Source of the DNA: Duganella sp. sic0402
GTDB taxonomy: Bacteria; Pseudomonadota; Gammaproteobacteria; Burkholderiales; Burkholderiaceae_D
Assembly (NCBI RefSeq): GCF_019219065.1
Contig: NZ_JAHUWK010000003.1
Location: 372,001 to 436,000, forward strand
Direction: 5' to 3'
DNA: 64,000 nt
The position numbers and the translations under genes were made by a program. Below the pieces are notes generated by a model. The model saw only the letters and a program-made list of their open reading frames with translations. It searched no databases and was not told where the DNA came from. The stretch's first letter is position 1, and each line of letters opens with the position of its first letter. Positions 6,764 through 15,451 of this stretch are shown in pieces.

Positions 6764-7478
6764 AACCTTCTTCGCCGGCGCCGCCACCATGGCCAGCGCC
6801 CTCGCCGCCGTCGTGCTGCTGACCGGAGCGCGCGAAGACCGCCACCCGCAGTTCGACGAAATCACAGTCGGCCGTATCAACATCGTTGAGCCGGACGGCA
6901 CCAAGCGGCTGGTGATTTCCAACCGCGCCCAATTCCCTGGCGATTTCATGCAAGGCAAGGAAGGCGCGCGGCCCGACCGCCGTTCATTCGCCGGCATGAT
7001 CTTCGTGAACGAGGAAGGCACGGAAAACGGCGGTCTGATCCAGAAAGGCAGTATCAGCGAAGATGGCAAGGTGTCGTCCGGCCTGTCGCTAACCTTTGAC
7101 CGCTTCCGCCAGGACCAGGCGCTGCAGTTGCTGAACACCGATAGCGCCACAGCGCAGCAGACCGCCATCAAAATCAACGACGTGCCCTACTTCCAGCACG
7201 CCTCCATGGACGACATCAAACGCTATGGCGAGCAAGCTCGCCAGTTGCCGGAGAGCGAACGCGAGGCTTATTGGCAGAAACTGAACCGCGAAGGCCGCCT
7301 CAGCGTCAACCGCATCTGGCTGGGCAACACGCGCGACAAAGGCTCGGCGCTGCAACTCAAAGACGCCCAGGGCCGCGTGCGCATGATGCTGATCGTCGGC
7401 GCGGACGGCGCACCGGAGATCCGCATGCTGGACGAGACTGGCAAGATCACCAGGGCGATTACGCCAGCCAGCCCTTAA
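6750..7478 (+). CDS. Membrane-anchored extracytoplasmic protein, partner of the XRE regulator
   Basis: The start at ATG 6750 (MPQLKTFFAG) is fixed by a strong GGGAGG site at 6739-6744 and gives 242 aa; it overlaps the end of the regulator gene by 14 bp. One hydrophobic helix at about 7-25 (FFAGAATMASALAAVVLLTG) serves as signal anchor. The rest is a soluble, probably periplasmic, beta-rich domain. Two stretches look alike: ITVGRINIVEPDGTKRLVIS (about 39-58) and ALQLKDAQGRVRMMLIVGAD followed by GAPEIRMLDETGK (near the C-terminus). They read as repeated 'r..L.v...DG...i.l.d..Gk' strand-turn units. No family recognised. Tight coupling to a transmembrane XRE regulator suggests it is a sensor, ligand binder or antagonist of that protein; this is inference. 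It ends convergently with the XRE-cupin gene, sharing four bases. Confidence 0.75.
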   Translation: MPQLKTFFAGAATMASALAAVVLLTGAREDRHPQFDEITVGRINIVEPDGTKRLVISNRAQFPGDFMQGKEGARPDRRSFAGMIFVNEEGTENGGLIQKGSISEDGKVSSGLSLTFDRFRQDQALQLLNTDSATAQQTAIKINDVPYFQHASMDDIKRYGEQARQLPESEREAYWQKLNREGRLSVNRIWLGNTRDKGSALQLKDAQGRVRMMLIVGADGAPEIRMLDETGKITRAITPASP

Positions 7479-8041
7479 GCCAAGAACGGTAGCGTCACCA
7501 GGCTGACCAGGTAGCGTGCTGGCTGGTCATGCTTGTTTTCGTAGCTGATGCCAGGGCCTTCGCGCAAGGCCAGGCAGTCTCCCGGCATCAACTGCCAGCG
7601 CTGTTCGCCGGAGGTGACTTCGATACGGCCTTCAAGCATCCACAGCTGCTGGTAGATGTCGGCGTCGTTGTGCGTCTGGTCATAGGCAACCCGGCGGCCG
7701 GGCGGAAACACCACTTCCACCATGTGCAGCGGGGAGCGCACCGGCGGCGACAGCTGGCGGCGCGTGTAGCCGGAGGGGGGATCGGTCCACACCGGCTGCG
7801 TGTCGGGCGTGCTGAGCCGTGACGGCGCCGCGCTGTCAGCCGCGAACAGCGAAGCCAGCGCGACGCCCAAGGCGCCCGCAAGCTTGTCCAGCACGGTGGC
7901 GGTGGCGCTGCTCTCGCCCCTTTCGATCAGCGAAATATTGGACCGGCTGACGCCGCTGCGTTCGGCCAAGGCCGCCAGCGACAGGCCGCGTGCGTTGCGC
8001 AAGGCTTGCACGCGGCGCGCAATGAGTTGATTGATATCCAT
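7475..8041 (-). CDS. XRE-cupin transcription regulator
   Basis: The 188-aa product (start at ATG 8041, MDINQLIARR) has an XRE helix-turn-helix at about 8-62 (LSLAALAERSGVSRSNISLI, then ERGESSATATVL). A C-terminal cupin lies at about 100-180, where small-molecule ligands bind. The motifs MVEVVFPPGRRV, YQQLWMLEGRIEVTSGEQ and LMPGDCLALREGPGISYEN outline the two cupin motifs; the metal-ligand histidines are partly replaced, as is common in this family. The alternative start at 8050 lies inside the predicted -10 box, so 8041 is preferred. It is divergent from a GNAT gene with an operator between, the usual arrangement in which the cupin regulator controls the acetyltransferase and itself. Confidence 0.85.
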   Translation of the reverse strand: MDINQLIARRVQALRNARGLSLAALAERSGVSRSNISLIERGESSATATVLDKLAGALGVALASLFAADSAAPSRLSTPDTQPVWTDPPSGYTRRQLSPPVRSPLHMVEVVFPPGRRVAYDQTHNDADIYQQLWMLEGRIEVTSGEQRWQLMPGDCLALREGPGISYENKHDQPARYLVSLVTLPFLA

Positions 8042-8069
8042 GATTTCCATTATACTGGATTAAAATCCA
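8027..8069. promoter_or_regulatory. Overlapping divergent promoters with shared operator
   Basis: Plus strand: TTGATT (8027-8032), 18-bp spacer, TATACT (8051-8056), toward the GNAT gene. Minus strand: TATAAT (8049-8054), toward the XRE-cupin gene. The two -10 boxes overlap by four bases. The inverted repeat TGGATT-AA-AATCCA (8056-8069) touches both. Transcription to the left would start near 8042, at or next to the ATG at 8041, giving an almost leaderless mRNA. Confidence 0.55.
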
Positions 8070-8084
8070 ATAAATTAACACGCC

Positions 8085-8546
8085 ATGCCTATCGCTTTTG
8101 AAACGCCGGACCAGCCCGACGTCCACACGCTGATCGCCGAGCTGGACGCGTATCTGTACGCCCTCTACCCGGCCGAGTCGGTCTACGCGCTGGACATCCG
8201 TTCACTGCTGCAAGCCAACGTCCGTTTCGCCGTGGCCCGCGACAGCGACGGCGCGGCCATCGGCTGCGCCGCCGTGCTGCTGACGCCGGAATATGGCGAG
8301 ATCAAGCGCATGTACGTGCGTCCCGCCGCGCGCGGCACCGGCGCCGCCAGCCAGCTGATCGGGCTGCTGGAGCAGACCGCAGTCTCCGCCGCCTGCCCGG
8401 AAATGGTGCTGGAAGCCGGCCCGGCGCAGCCGGAAGCACTGGCCTTTTACACGCGCAGCGGCTTCCAGCGGTGCGGTCCCTACGGCGACTATCCAGACGA
8501 TCCACACAGCGTATTCATGCGCAAGCCGCTGGGGAAAATCGCTTAA
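8085..8546 (+). CDS. GNAT-family N-acetyltransferase
   Basis: This 153-aa single-domain acetyltransferase uses acetyl-CoA. The acetyl-CoA-binding loop is seen as VRPAARGTGAASQLI (residues 78-92; R-x-x-G-x-G/A pattern around Arg83-Ala88). It follows strand GEIKRMYVRP and precedes the C-terminal FYTRSGFQRCGPYGDYP, where the aromatic residue and alpha-4 lie. Its resemblance is to the YpeA/PhnO-like small-molecule or amino-acid acetyltransferases; substrate unknown. No clear Shine-Dalgarno precedes the ATG. It is divergent from an XRE-cupin regulator that probably controls it, and the alpha-hydroxyacid oxidase gene follows 60 bp later, so both may be cotranscribed. Confidence 0.85.
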   Translation: MPIAFETPDQPDVHTLIAELDAYLYALYPAESVYALDIRSLLQANVRFAVARDSDGAAIGCAAVLLTPEYGEIKRMYVRPAARGTGAASQLIGLLEQTAVSAACPEMVLEAGPAQPEALAFYTRSGFQRCGPYGDYPDDPHSVFMRKPLGKIA

Positions 8547-8606
8547 CGATGGAAAAACCGGGCTGCGCGATATACTCAAAATCCCGCAGCCTTCCATTGA
8601 TCAAAA

Positions 8607-9731
8607 ATGTCCGCGCCCACCATTTCACCGCCGCTCAATTCAATTCCCGCCGAGATCCGCAACGCCCAGGACTACGCCGCGCTGGCGCCGCACTTCATGC
8701 CGCCGTCGCACCACGCTTACATTGCGGGAGGCAGTGGCTACGGGCAGAGCGTGGCGGCAAATGTGACCGCGTTTGAACAATGGGCGATCTATCCGCGTCT
8801 GCTGCGTGATGTCAGCCAGGGTCACACGCGCATCACGCTGGCCGGCGAAACCCACGCGCATCCGCTATTCCTGGCGCCGCTGGCCTTCCACAAGCTGGCG
8901 CATCCGAACGGCGAGATCGACACCGCGCGTGCCGCCGACGCCACCGATACCTGCATGATCGCCAGCACGCAATCGTCCTGTCTGCTGGAAGAGACGGTCG
9001 CTGCCAAGCGCTGGTTCCAGCTCTACCTGCTGCCGCGCCGGGAGGACACGCTGCACCTGCTGCGCCGCGCCGAAGCGGCCGGCTACCGCGCCATCGTGCT
9101 GACGGTCGACGCACCGATCCAGGTGGCCAACCGCCGTGCGCTGGCGGCGCAATTCCAGCTGCCGGCCGACTGCGTCAACCTCAATCTGCGCGGCTACGAC
9201 ACCACGCCGCGCTTTGCCGGCAACGGCCCTGGCGAAAGCCGTTTCTTCCAGGGCGCCATGCGCGGCGCGCCAAGCTGGGACGATATCCATTGGGTGATGA
9301 GCCAGACCACGCTGCCGGTATGGGTCAAAGGTGTGCTGCATCCGGACGATGCGGTAGCACTGCGCGATGCGGGCGTGGCCGGTGTCGCCGTCTCCAATCA
9401 TGGCGGCCGCAGCCTGGATGGCGCGCCGTCGGGACTGGACGTGCTGCCGGCAATACGCGCCGCAATCGGCCCGGACTTCCCCATCATGTATGACGGCGGC
9501 GTGCTGTCCGGCAGCGACGCCTTCAAGGCGCTGGCGCTAGGCGCGAATGCAGTGGCCATCGGCAGGCTGCAAGTGTATGCGCTGAGCGTGGCCGGCGCGC
9601 TGGGCGTGGCGCATATGCTCAAGCTGCTGCGCGAGGAACTGGAAATCTGCATGGCGATGGCGGGCTGCGCCACCATCGCCGACATCAATAGCGGCGCCCT
9701 GCTCCGCCAGGCGCGCCGCGCTAACGCTTAG
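8607..9731 (+). CDS. FMN-dependent alpha-hydroxyacid oxidase/dehydrogenase
   Basis: This 374-aa TIM-barrel flavoenzyme belongs to the glycolate oxidase / lactate 2-monooxygenase / LldD family, oxidising an L-2-hydroxy acid to the keto acid. The active-site motif SNHGGRSLDG holds catalytic His265 and Arg268. Lys241 (WVKGVL) contacts the flavin, FQLYL supplies Tyr140, and MYDGGVLSGSDAFKALALGA (about 294-313) is the phosphate-binding end. The N-terminal 'YIAGGSGYGQS' replaces the usual 'Y.dGGa.dE.T', and 'SGLDVLPAI' replaces 'a.iD.LpeI'. So it is a divergent member and the exact substrate is uncertain. No membrane-binding insert is seen, hence probably soluble. It ends immediately against the DUF3141 gene (TAG 9729-9731, convergent stop from 9732). 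Confidence 0.85.
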   Translation: MSAPTISPPLNSIPAEIRNAQDYAALAPHFMPPSHHAYIAGGSGYGQSVAANVTAFEQWAIYPRLLRDVSQGHTRITLAGETHAHPLFLAPLAFHKLAHPNGEIDTARAADATDTCMIASTQSSCLLEETVAAKRWFQLYLLPRREDTLHLLRRAEAAGYRAIVLTVDAPIQVANRRALAAQFQLPADCVNLNLRGYDTTPRFAGNGPGESRFFQGAMRGAPSWDDIHWVMSQTTLPVWVKGVLHPDDAVALRDAGVAGVAVSNHGGRSLDGAPSGLDVLPAIRAAIGPDFPIMYDGGVLSGSDAFKALALGANAVAIGRLQVYALSVAGALGVAHMLKLLREELEICMAMAGCATIADINSGALLRQARRANA

Positions 9732-11972
9732 TTAAGCGCCTTTCTTTTTACGCACCACGGCCAGCTTCGGCGCCTGCGGCCCGAAGATGGCGGCGACACG
9801 GTCCAGCCGCGTTGCCGCCTCGCCGGTCAGCGTGCCGGTGGCGCCGGCCACCTGGCGCACGATGCCCAGCGCGGTGGCGCGGCCTTCCGGATCTTCCGGC
9901 AGCAGCAGCGGCAGGTCATTCAGCGCCGCCTCTTCATCCACCTGCAAGATCAGGTACTGCTCGCGCAAGATCTTCTTCAGCAGCGTGACGCTCATTTCCT
10001 TGTTGTCCGAAGTACGCAAACGCAGCTGGCGCATCGCGGCAAACGCGCGTTCGTCGGCCGCGCTCATTTCCGGACTGCGGAAGATGTACAGCAAGCCGCG
10101 AATAATCCCTTCAGTCACGCCGCCTTCCTTGGTGCGCAGCGCTGCCGCCGCGCGGTTGGCGTTGAAAGTCGCCTCGCGGGCGATGTCGCGGCCGATGCGG
10201 CGCGGCTTGCCGCCGTCCGTACTCAGGCCGACCAGCGCTTGCAGCAGCGGCGAGCCATACACGCCGAGGAAAATGTTCTCGGTCGCCTGGTCGCGCGCAT
10301 CCCTGTAGCGATCCAGCGCATCAACGATCTGCTTGGACCAGGCTTCCTGCATATGCAGGAAGATATTGTCCTTGGCCACCGGCTTGCGCTCGGCGCGCAC
10401 CTTCTCGGCCAGCGCGGGGATCTGGTTCAGCAGCGGATTTTTGCTGGAGAAAGCGGTATAGCGCATGCGCAGTGGATGCGCCTCGCGCAGGCGCTCGGCG
10501 ACGTCCTCGCTCACCAGCGATTTGACCAGCGGACTGGCAAAGGTCTGGTACAGGCCCTTGTTGATTTCCGACACGCGCGCGACGGTGGCGAAGCGGCGTT
10601 CATCCGCCACATCGTTGCCGCCCAGCGCGCGCAGCGCATCCAGGTTGCGGCGCTCAAAACGCATCACATAATCGCCAGCCGCCATATCGCCGGAGGCGAT
10701 TTCCGCCTGCAGCATTTCCTCATCCTTGTCGAGGAATACCGCTTCGTACAGGCCCGGCGGCATGATGTCGATCATGTCCATGGCGGCGGTGAATTCCTCG
10801 TGTTCCTTATTGGCCACCGAGGCCGACACAAAGATGCCCAGGTGGCCTATGCTCTGGTGCATCGAGTAGATGATGGTCTGGCCGCCAGCCACCAGCGCCG
10901 CGTCATCCTCGTACAGATCCAGCACCCAGCCCAGCGCCTGCTGCGGCGGCGTGATGTCATCGCCCCACGAGCAGAACACCACGATCGGCGACTTCACATT
11001 GCGCAGGTCGATGCGGTGGCCTTGACTGTCCAGCAACGCCGCATCGCTGAGCCGGTTGCCGACAAACAGCGAGTCGGTGATGTACTGGATTTCTTCGGCG
11101 TTCAGCAGCACCGGATTGCCCCACCATTTTTCAAAGTCGAGGAAGCGCTGCGCCTCGGTATCGATCTTCGAATAAACGTTGTAGTTCTTGCTCCAGAAGG
11201 TGTTGGACGGATTCATCTTCTCGAAGTTGGCGACCAGTGCCGCACCGTCAAAGACACCGTTGCCCAAGTCGCCGGCCAGCGCCGTCATCCAGGTGCCGCC
11301 GAGGATCCCCCCCAGATAGCGCAGCGGATTCTTGCCGCGCACGCCAGCCCAGTACGACAGCGGCGCACCGGCCAGCACCAGCGGTCCGACCAGGTCCGGA
11401 TTCAGCGCGCTGGTCATCATGATTTGCCAGCCGGCCTGGCAGTTGCCGATCAGCGCAGGCTTGCCGTCGGCCTGCGGATGCAGCTCGGCCACCTTGGCGA
11501 TGAACTTGGCCTCGGCCTTGCAGACATCTTCAATGGTCTGGCCTGGCACAGGATGCGGCGTGAAGCCGACGAAATAGCACGGGTGGCCGGCTTTCAGCAC
11601 CACGCCGATTTCACTGTCATGCTTCATGCCGCCGATGCCGGGACCGTGACCGGCACGCGGATCGAACACAATGAAGGGGCGCTTGGTCGGATCCGGCTCG
11701 ACGCCGTCCGGTTGCAGGATTTTCAGCAGGCCGTAGTTGACAGGACGCTCCAGGTGGCGGCCATCCATCACGACTTCAAATGCGAAACTCAATACATGGG
11801 GAGCGGTCTGCTCGGCGCGGTGATTGCGCTCGTCGCCACGGTCACGCAGCACGTCCATGAACAGGACGCTGCGCTGGACTGCATCGACCCAGTAATCGGT
11901 CGCCTGCTGAGCCAGGTTAAAGGGATTGCCAGGCCAGGTGTTGAGCCAGGAATTCTGCTTGTCGTCACTCAA
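9732..11972 (-). CDS. DUF3141 protein, PhaC-like alpha/beta hydrolase
   Basis: The frame is open to an ATG at 12035. The best initiation, however, is TTG 11972 (Leu-Ser-Asp-Asp-Lys), which has GGAGG at exactly 6-nt spacing, giving 746 aa. ATG 11978 would abut the Shine-Dalgarno. The first about 400 residues resemble polyhydroxyalkanoate synthase-type alpha/beta hydrolases: FIVFDPRAGHGPGIGGMKHD, YFVGFTPHPVPGQT, and ALIGNCQAGWQ with a candidate nucleophile Cys (about residue 178). Later IVVFCSWGDDITPPQQALGW carries the Asp and IGHLGIFVS the His of a triad. The C-terminal half is helical. DUF3141 proteins are described around PHA metabolism, but the substrate is not known to me. No phaC or phaP is seen nearby. 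Confidence 0.8.
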   Translation of the reverse strand: MSDDKQNSWLNTWPGNPFNLAQQATDYWVDAVQRSVLFMDVLRDRGDERNHRAEQTAPHVLSFAFEVVMDGRHLERPVNYGLLKILQPDGVEPDPTKRPFIVFDPRAGHGPGIGGMKHDSEIGVVLKAGHPCYFVGFTPHPVPGQTIEDVCKAEAKFIAKVAELHPQADGKPALIGNCQAGWQIMMTSALNPDLVGPLVLAGAPLSYWAGVRGKNPLRYLGGILGGTWMTALAGDLGNGVFDGAALVANFEKMNPSNTFWSKNYNVYSKIDTEAQRFLDFEKWWGNPVLLNAEEIQYITDSLFVGNRLSDAALLDSQGHRIDLRNVKSPIVVFCSWGDDITPPQQALGWVLDLYEDDAALVAGGQTIIYSMHQSIGHLGIFVSASVANKEHEEFTAAMDMIDIMPPGLYEAVFLDKDEEMLQAEIASGDMAAGDYVMRFERRNLDALRALGGNDVADERRFATVARVSEINKGLYQTFASPLVKSLVSEDVAERLREAHPLRMRYTAFSSKNPLLNQIPALAEKVRAERKPVAKDNIFLHMQEAWSKQIVDALDRYRDARDQATENIFLGVYGSPLLQALVGLSTDGGKPRRIGRDIAREATFNANRAAAALRTKEGGVTEGIIRGLLYIFRSPEMSAADERAFAAMRQLRLRTSDNKEMSVTLLKKILREQYLILQVDEEAALNDLPLLLPEDPEGRATALGIVRQVAGATGTLTGEAATRLDRVAAIFGPQAPKLAVVRKKKGA

Positions 11973-12037
11973 GATCATCCTCCATGCGGTTTTGCTGCCA
12001 TGCACCAAAGTAACCCAGCAAGGAGGAAAACGCAAAT

Positions 12038-12064
12038 GAAAAAAGCCGCCCGAAGGCGGCTTCT
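12038..12064 (-). terminator. Terminator of typA
   Basis: On the minus strand AAGCCGCC, loop TTCG, GGCGGCTT followed by TTTT is a classic tetraloop terminator, 23 bp after the typA stop. The upstream signals of the next minus-strand gene (DUF3141) begin right after it. Confidence 0.9.
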
Positions 12065-12086
12065 TGATCTGGCGATCAGCGAAAGA

Positions 12087-13919
12087 TTATGCTTCGCGGG
12101 AAGCTTTCTTACGCTCGTGCTCTTTCAGGTGACGCTTGCGCAGACGGATCGATTTCGGGGTGATTTCCACCAGCTCGTCGTCGTCGATGAATTCCACTGC
12201 GTATTCCAGCGACATCTGGATCGGCGGCACCAGGCGCACGGCTTCGTCGGTACCCGACGAACGCACGTTGGTCAGCTGCTTGCCCTTGATCGGGTTAACC
12301 ACCAGATCGTTGTCACGCGAGTGGATACCGATGATCATGCCTTCGTACACTGGGTCATTGTGGACCACGAACATACGGCCGCGATCTTGCAGTTTCCAGA
12401 TAGCGTAAGCAACTGCTGCGCCGTCATCTTGCGAGATCAGCACGCCGTTACGACGGCCACCCAGTTCACCCTTGGTGTTGTCGACTGGTGCGTACGCGTC
12501 GAACACGTGCGACATCAGGCCGGTACCACGGGTCAGGGTCATGAATTCACCCTGGAAGCCGATCAGGCCACGTGCTGGAATACGGTATTCCAGACGCACA
12601 CGGCCTTTGCCGTCCGATTCCATGTTTTGCAGGTCGCCACGACGACGGCCCAGTTCTTCCATGACGCCGCCCTGGTTGGCTTCTTCAACGTCAACCGACA
12701 GTTGCTCGAACGGCTCGTGGCGCACGCCATCCACCATTTTGAACACTACGCGCGGACGCGAAACGGCCAGCTCGAAACCTTCGCGACGCATGTTTTCGAT
12801 CAGGATGGTCAGGTGCAGCTCGCCACGGCCCGATACTTCGAAGGTGGTGTCATCTTCGGTAGCGGCAACGCGCAGTGCCACGTTGGCTTTCAGTTCTTTG
12901 TCCAGACGATCGCGCAGTTGACGCGAGGTCACGAACTTGCCTTCGCGGCCAGCCAGCGGCGAGTTGTTGACCATGAAGTTCATGGTCAGGGTTGGTTCGT
13001 CGACGGTCAGCATAGGCAGCGCTTCCGGGGTATCCGGTGCGCACACGGTCGAACCGATGCCGATTTCTTCGATACCGTTGATCAGCACGATGTCGCCGGC
13101 AACAGCGTCGTCCACCAGCACGCGCTCCAGGCCCTTGAAGTTCAGCACCTGGTTGATGCGGCCCTTGATCGGGGTTGCATCCGGACCGTTCAGAACGATC
13201 ACGTCCTGGCCGGTTTTCACACGGCCGCGGTTGATACGGCCAATGCCGATCTTGCCGACATACGACGAGTAGTCCAGCGAGGTAATTTGCATCTGCAGCG
13301 GACCGTCTGGATTGTCGTCACGGACTGGCACGTGTTCCAGGATGGCGTCGAACAGCGGCTTCATGTCGCCCGAACGCACGTCTTCGGTCAGACCGGCGTA
13401 GCCGTTCAGACCCGAAGCGTAAACGATAGGGAAGTCCAGTTGCTCGTCGGTAGCGCCCAGCTTGTCGAACAGTTCGAAGGTCTGGTTGATAGCCCAGTCA
13501 GCGCGCGCGCCTGGACGGTCCACCTTGTTGACCACCACGATAGGCTTCAGGCCCAGGGCCAGCGCCTTGCGGGTCACGAAACGGGTCTGTGGCATCGGGC
13601 CCTCTTGGGCGTCAACCAGCAGCAGAACCGAGTCCACCATCGACAGTACACGCTCCACTTCGCCGCCGAAGTCGGCGTGGCCTGGGGTGTCAACGATGTT
13701 GATGTGGGTGCCTTCGTACTCAACAGCGCAATTCTTCGACAGAATCGTAATGCCGCGCTCTTTTTCGAGGTCGTTCGAGTCCATGACGCGGGTATCAACC
13801 GCTTGGTTTTCGCGGAAGGTGCCGGACTGGCGCAGCAGTTGGTCAACCAGCGTGGTTTTGCCGTGGTCAACGTGGGCGATGATTGCAATATTGCGAATTG
13901 CGCGTTTAGTAGTAGACAT
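12087..13919 (-). CDS. typA: Translational GTPase TypA/BipA
   Basis: This 610-aa ribosome-associated GTPase is related to EF-G and LepA and acts in 50S assembly and in growth at low temperature or under stress. The G motifs are intact: AHVDHGKT (15-22), RGITI (55-59), DTPGH (77-81) and NKVD (131-134). Domains II, III and V follow, then the TypA-specific C-terminal domain ([19 protein letters not shown] at about 480-498 is the hallmark). Length is normal for the family. Start [10 protein letters not shown] is the only reasonable one. The 5' leader contains a perfect 7-bp inverted repeat. It has its own terminator, so it is monocistronic. Confidence 0.97.
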   Translation of the reverse strand: MSTTKRAIRNIAIIAHVDHGKTTLVDQLLRQSGTFRENQAVDTRVMDSNDLEKERGITILSKNCAVEYEGTHINIVDTPGHADFGGEVERVLSMVDSVLLLVDAQEGPMPQTRFVTRKALALGLKPIVVVNKVDRPGARADWAINQTFELFDKLGATDEQLDFPIVYASGLNGYAGLTEDVRSGDMKPLFDAILEHVPVRDDNPDGPLQMQITSLDYSSYVGKIGIGRINRGRVKTGQDVIVLNGPDATPIKGRINQVLNFKGLERVLVDDAVAGDIVLINGIEEIGIGSTVCAPDTPEALPMLTVDEPTLTMNFMVNNSPLAGREGKFVTSRQLRDRLDKELKANVALRVAATEDDTTFEVSGRGELHLTILIENMRREGFELAVSRPRVVFKMVDGVRHEPFEQLSVDVEEANQGGVMEELGRRRGDLQNMESDGKGRVRLEYRIPARGLIGFQGEFMTLTRGTGLMSHVFDAYAPVDNTKGELGGRRNGVLISQDDGAAVAYAIWKLQDRGRMFVVHNDPVYEGMIIGIHSRDNDLVVNPIKGKQLTNVRSSGTDEAVRLVPPIQMSLEYAVEFIDDDELVEITPKSIRLRKRHLKEHERKKASREA

Positions 13920-13947
13920 GGTAGTTATCTTGGGGAAAAACTGCGGG

Positions 13948-13966
13948 TACGTACAGGAGGTACGTA
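13948..13966. promoter_or_regulatory. Inverted repeat in the typA leader/promoter region
   Basis: TACGTAC (13948-13954), AGGAG, GTACGTA (13960-13966) is a perfect 7-bp inverted repeat 29 bp upstream of the typA ATG. It could be an operator or a short leader hairpin. No regulator is recognised for it. Confidence 0.35.
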
Positions 13967-14015
13967 AAGCCCACTAGTATAGCATGTTGCGTTGCAACTC
14001 AACGTAAATATCGCA

Positions 14016-15425
14016 TTAGCGGATATTTACGAGGAATTGGTCCAGTAACCCATCCGGCCGGAAATAGGTGTTGATGCGTACCTGCTTGCCGCCAGCGATG
14101 CCGCGATAGCCGCGCGAGGTCATGCCGCCGCGTTCCTCGCTGCGGCTTTCGGACAAGTCCTGCAACGCACCCAATGGCTGCAGCGATGCGGCGAAATCGG
14201 CCACGGCGGTGGCGGTGAAATAGCTGCTCAAGTCACTGCTCATCAGCTTGCGGTCAGGCTGGCCCGCCTGCAACTGGGCAAACAGCTGGCGCACCACCGC
14301 CAGGCTGGCGGCGCTGGACGTCAGCGGCGCAGTGGTGGCCGCAGCCTTCGGCAGGGCCAGCAGCAGTCGCTCCAGTTGATCGACGGTCTTGCCCGCTGCC
14401 GGGCCGGGGCCATTGGTCAGCACCACCAGCGCCATGCCGTCATCGGGATACATACGGTTGAAAGAAATAAAGCCCGACATGCCACCCGAGTGATGCCAGC
14501 GCGCGCGCCCTTCGGGACTGCGGTCCACCACCAGGCCAAGCGCATAACCGGTAGCGCCGCCGTCGCTCAGGCGCGCTTCGGCCAGCAGTTGCGACTGCGA
14601 CGTCGGCTTCAGCAGCTTGCCCTGCAACAGCGCAATATCCCACAGCGCGAGATCGCCGGCGCTCATTGCCAGTTGTCCGGCCGCATAGGCCCAGTTGCGC
14701 CCTTCCGAAACCGCTACCCGCAGCGGACCTTCCGCGTAGCGCTGGTAGCCGAGCGGATCGTCCGCGCTCCATGGGGTGCTGTTGATGTCAATCGCGGTGC
14801 GCATGCCCAGCTTATCGGTGATGCGGCTGCGGATAATCTGCGTCAGCGACTGGCCCACCGCCTTTTCCGCCATCTGGCCGGCGATCACATAATTGGTGTT
14901 GCTGTACTCCCAGCGCTGGTCGGGCGTGAAATTGAGCGGCTGGCGGCCCCACCTCGCCATGATGGCTTGCGGCGTGGTGGCAACCGCCATGAATGGCGCG
15001 ATGTAGTCGAGCGGGTAGTAGTCGCTATAGCCGGCGGTGTGCGACAGCAGCTGGCGCAGCGTGATGTCCTGGGCGCGGCTCAGCTGCGGGAAGTAGCGCG
15101 CCACCTTGTCATCCAGCGACAGCTTGCCCTCCTCCGCCAGCAGCAGTACGGCGGCACCGAGGAACTGCTTGCTGTTGGAGCCAATCTTGTAGCGCATCTG
15201 CGGCGTGGCCGGCAAACGCGGCTCAAGCCGGGCCCATCCATAAGCCTGTGCGTAGGCGACCTTGCCGTCGCGGACGATGGCCAGCGACACGCTGGCCTCG
15301 CCTGTCTCGGCCAGCACTTGCGTGGCAATGGCGTCGACTTGCAGCACCGTTTCCGGCGTCAGCTGGGCCATGGCCGGCGCTGCGCAGGCCAGTATCACAA
15401 CAAACGAGACAAGACTGCGGGCCAT
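14016..15425 (-). CDS. Secreted serine hydrolase, class C beta-lactamase/DD-peptidase fold
   Basis: The 469-aa product has a signal peptide (MARSLVSFVVILACAAPAMA, cleavage after about residue 20). The catalytic motifs of the beta-lactamase/penicillin-binding superfamily are Ser83-x-x-Lys86 (GSNSKQF), Tyr174-Ser-Asn176 (EYSNTNY) and His312-Ser-Gly314 (HHSGGMSG). HSG instead of KTG is usual for the esterase / D-aminopeptidase / AmpC-like 'serine hydrolase' group rather than true penicillinases. An extra C-terminal domain of about 110 residues follows the catalytic part. It lies 26 bp after truB in the same direction and may be read through from that operon. Substrate unknown; resistance should not be assumed. 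Confidence 0.88.
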   Translation of the reverse strand: MARSLVSFVVILACAAPAMAQLTPETVLQVDAIATQVLAETGEASVSLAIVRDGKVAYAQAYGWARLEPRLPATPQMRYKIGSNSKQFLGAAVLLLAEEGKLSLDDKVARYFPQLSRAQDITLRQLLSHTAGYSDYYPLDYIAPFMAVATTPQAIMARWGRQPLNFTPDQRWEYSNTNYVIAGQMAEKAVGQSLTQIIRSRITDKLGMRTAIDINSTPWSADDPLGYQRYAEGPLRVAVSEGRNWAYAAGQLAMSAGDLALWDIALLQGKLLKPTSQSQLLAEARLSDGGATGYALGLVVDRSPEGRARWHHSGGMSGFISFNRMYPDDGMALVVLTNGPGPAAGKTVDQLERLLLALPKAAATTAPLTSSAASLAVVRQLFAQLQAGQPDRKLMSSDLSSYFTATAVADFAASLQPLGALQDLSESRSEERGGMTSRGYRGIAGGKQVRINTYFRPDGLLDQFLVNIR

Positions 15426-15451
15426 GGATGCTCCTGTGGCTGAACTGTGGC

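Noticed and set aside
10239..13967. An open frame of 1242 codons on the plus strand opposite the DUF3141 gene and typA
   Set aside because: It crosses the boundary of two real genes and their terminator, with shadow-type composition. A product spanning both is not credible.
14016..15425. Reading the serine hydrolase as a beta-lactamase resistance gene
   Set aside because: The SxxK, YSN and HSG motifs define the broad superfamily, and HSG is commoner in esterases and peptidases; there is no evidence of antibiotic hydrolysis.
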